Assembly (NCBI GenBank): GCA_964371745.1
Contig: CAYJNS010000061.1
Location: 1-6,373 of the forward strand
Reading direction: 5' to 3'
Origin: CAKOSP01 sp964371745
Lineage (GTDB): Bacteria; Bacillota_I; Bacilli_A; RF39; UBA660
DNA length: 6,373 bases
The position numbers and the translations under genes are program-made. Positions 6,119 through 6,373 of this stretch are shown in pieces. The notes under the pieces were generated by a model. The model saw nothing but the letters and a program-made list of their open reading frames with translations. It did no database searches and had not been told where the DNA came from. Every line of letters begins with the position of its first letter. Within the stretch, counting starts at the first letter, position 1.

Positions 6119-6136
6119 CTTTATGTGGTGATGCAA

Positions 6137-6373
6137 ATGATTAAATTTAAATTAGAATATACAGATACAAAGACAAAGGCTAGAATAGGTACTATTATAC
6201 ATAATGATAAAGAATATAAAACTCCTATGTTTATGCCTGTGGGGACGCAAGGCACTATTAAAACTTTATCCCCAGAAGAAGTAAAAGATATGGGTAGTGG
6301 AATTATTTTAGCTAATACATATCATTTATGGTTAAGGCCTGGTGAAGATATAGTAAAAAAAGCTGGTGGATTA
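6137..6373 (+). CDS. tgt: tRNA-guanine transglycosylase Tgt, N-terminal part (3' end outside window)
   Basis: The first 79 codons of Tgt, which swaps guanine-34 of GUN-anticodon tRNAs for preQ1, the step before QueA. The visible part shows the family's start: KFKLEYTDTKTKARIGTI (3-20), then TPMFMPVGTQGTIKTLSPEE, IILANTYHLWLRPGED and VKKAGGL, where the window stops. The catalytic aspartates and the zinc-binding cysteines lie beyond the window. The ATG at 6137 is chosen because GGTGAT (6127-6132) is eight bases upstream counted from GG; the in-frame ATG at 6131 lies within that site. It has its own promoter, divergent from the Fic gene, instead of being read from queA as in the common queA-tgt arrangement. 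Confidence 0.96.
   Translation, partial: MIKFKLEYTDTKTKARIGTIIHNDKEYKTPMFMPVGTQGTIKTLSPEEVKDMGSGIILANTYHLWLRPGEDIVKKAGGL

Noticed and set aside
6119..6136. preQ1 riboswitch ahead of tgt
   Set aside because: The predicted transcript start leaves only about 12 bases before the start codon, filled by the ribosome binding site; there is no room for an aptamer.
6009..6136. Small antitoxin gene paired with the Fic protein
   Set aside because: The upstream gap holds two promoters and no open frame with a ribosome binding site; downstream there is only the terminator, so no class I partner is visible.
5133..6136. Mobile element or integration site carrying the Fic gene
   Set aside because: I see no integrase, transposase, flanking direct repeats, terminal inverted repeats or tRNA gene at its borders.
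1..6373. Mycoplasma-type genetic code (TGA as Trp)
   Set aside because: Tryptophans at conserved places in Tmk, QueA and Tgt are TGG, and no gene is interrupted by an in-frame TGA.

Overview
The window looks like part of a chromosome from a very AT-rich, low-GC Gram-positive-type bacterium (Firmicutes or a related Bacilli/Mollicutes-like lineage). This is inferred from the strong A/T bias, TAA as the stop codon of every complete gene, AGGAG-type ribosome binding sites, and household proteins of bacterial type. All tryptophans that can be placed in conserved genes are TGG and no gene needs TGA read through, so the standard bacterial code (11) fits and the Mycoplasma code is not supported. No species can be named from the sequence alone.

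Layout, left to right: the 3' end of ruvB (1-360) with a short terminator around its stop; a single-gene unit (445-1248) encoding a divergent UMP-kinase-like amino-acid-kinase-fold protein, with its own promoter and terminator; a tight four-gene plus-strand operon folD (1310-2143), glyA (2156-3364), tmk (3367-4062), queA (4062-5084), closed by a strong hairpin; a convergent minus-strand gene (5133-6008) for a Fic-domain protein whose catalytic motif is altered; then a divergent intergenic region with two promoters and the start of tgt (6137 to the window end).

Functionally the operon joins one-carbon and nucleotide metabolism. GlyA turns serine plus THF into glycine plus 5,10-methylene-THF. 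FolD interconverts that with 10-formyl-THF for purine and formyl-Met-tRNA synthesis. Tmk phosphorylates dTMP, whose methyl group comes from methylene-THF. QueA and Tgt are two enzymes of queuosine tRNA modification. In many bacteria ruvB, queA and tgt lie next to each other. Here that block appears opened twice: by pyrH-like/folD/glyA/tmk between ruvB and queA, and by the Fic gene between queA and tgt.

The most notable items are the Fic protein (Gln where the catalytic His should be, Thr in the GNGR loop, driven by a promoter that matches the sigma-70 consensus exactly) and the UMP-kinase-like protein (key nucleotide-binding segment rewritten, extra segment of about 28 residues). I saw no CRISPR array, tRNA, rRNA, insertion sequence or riboswitch.
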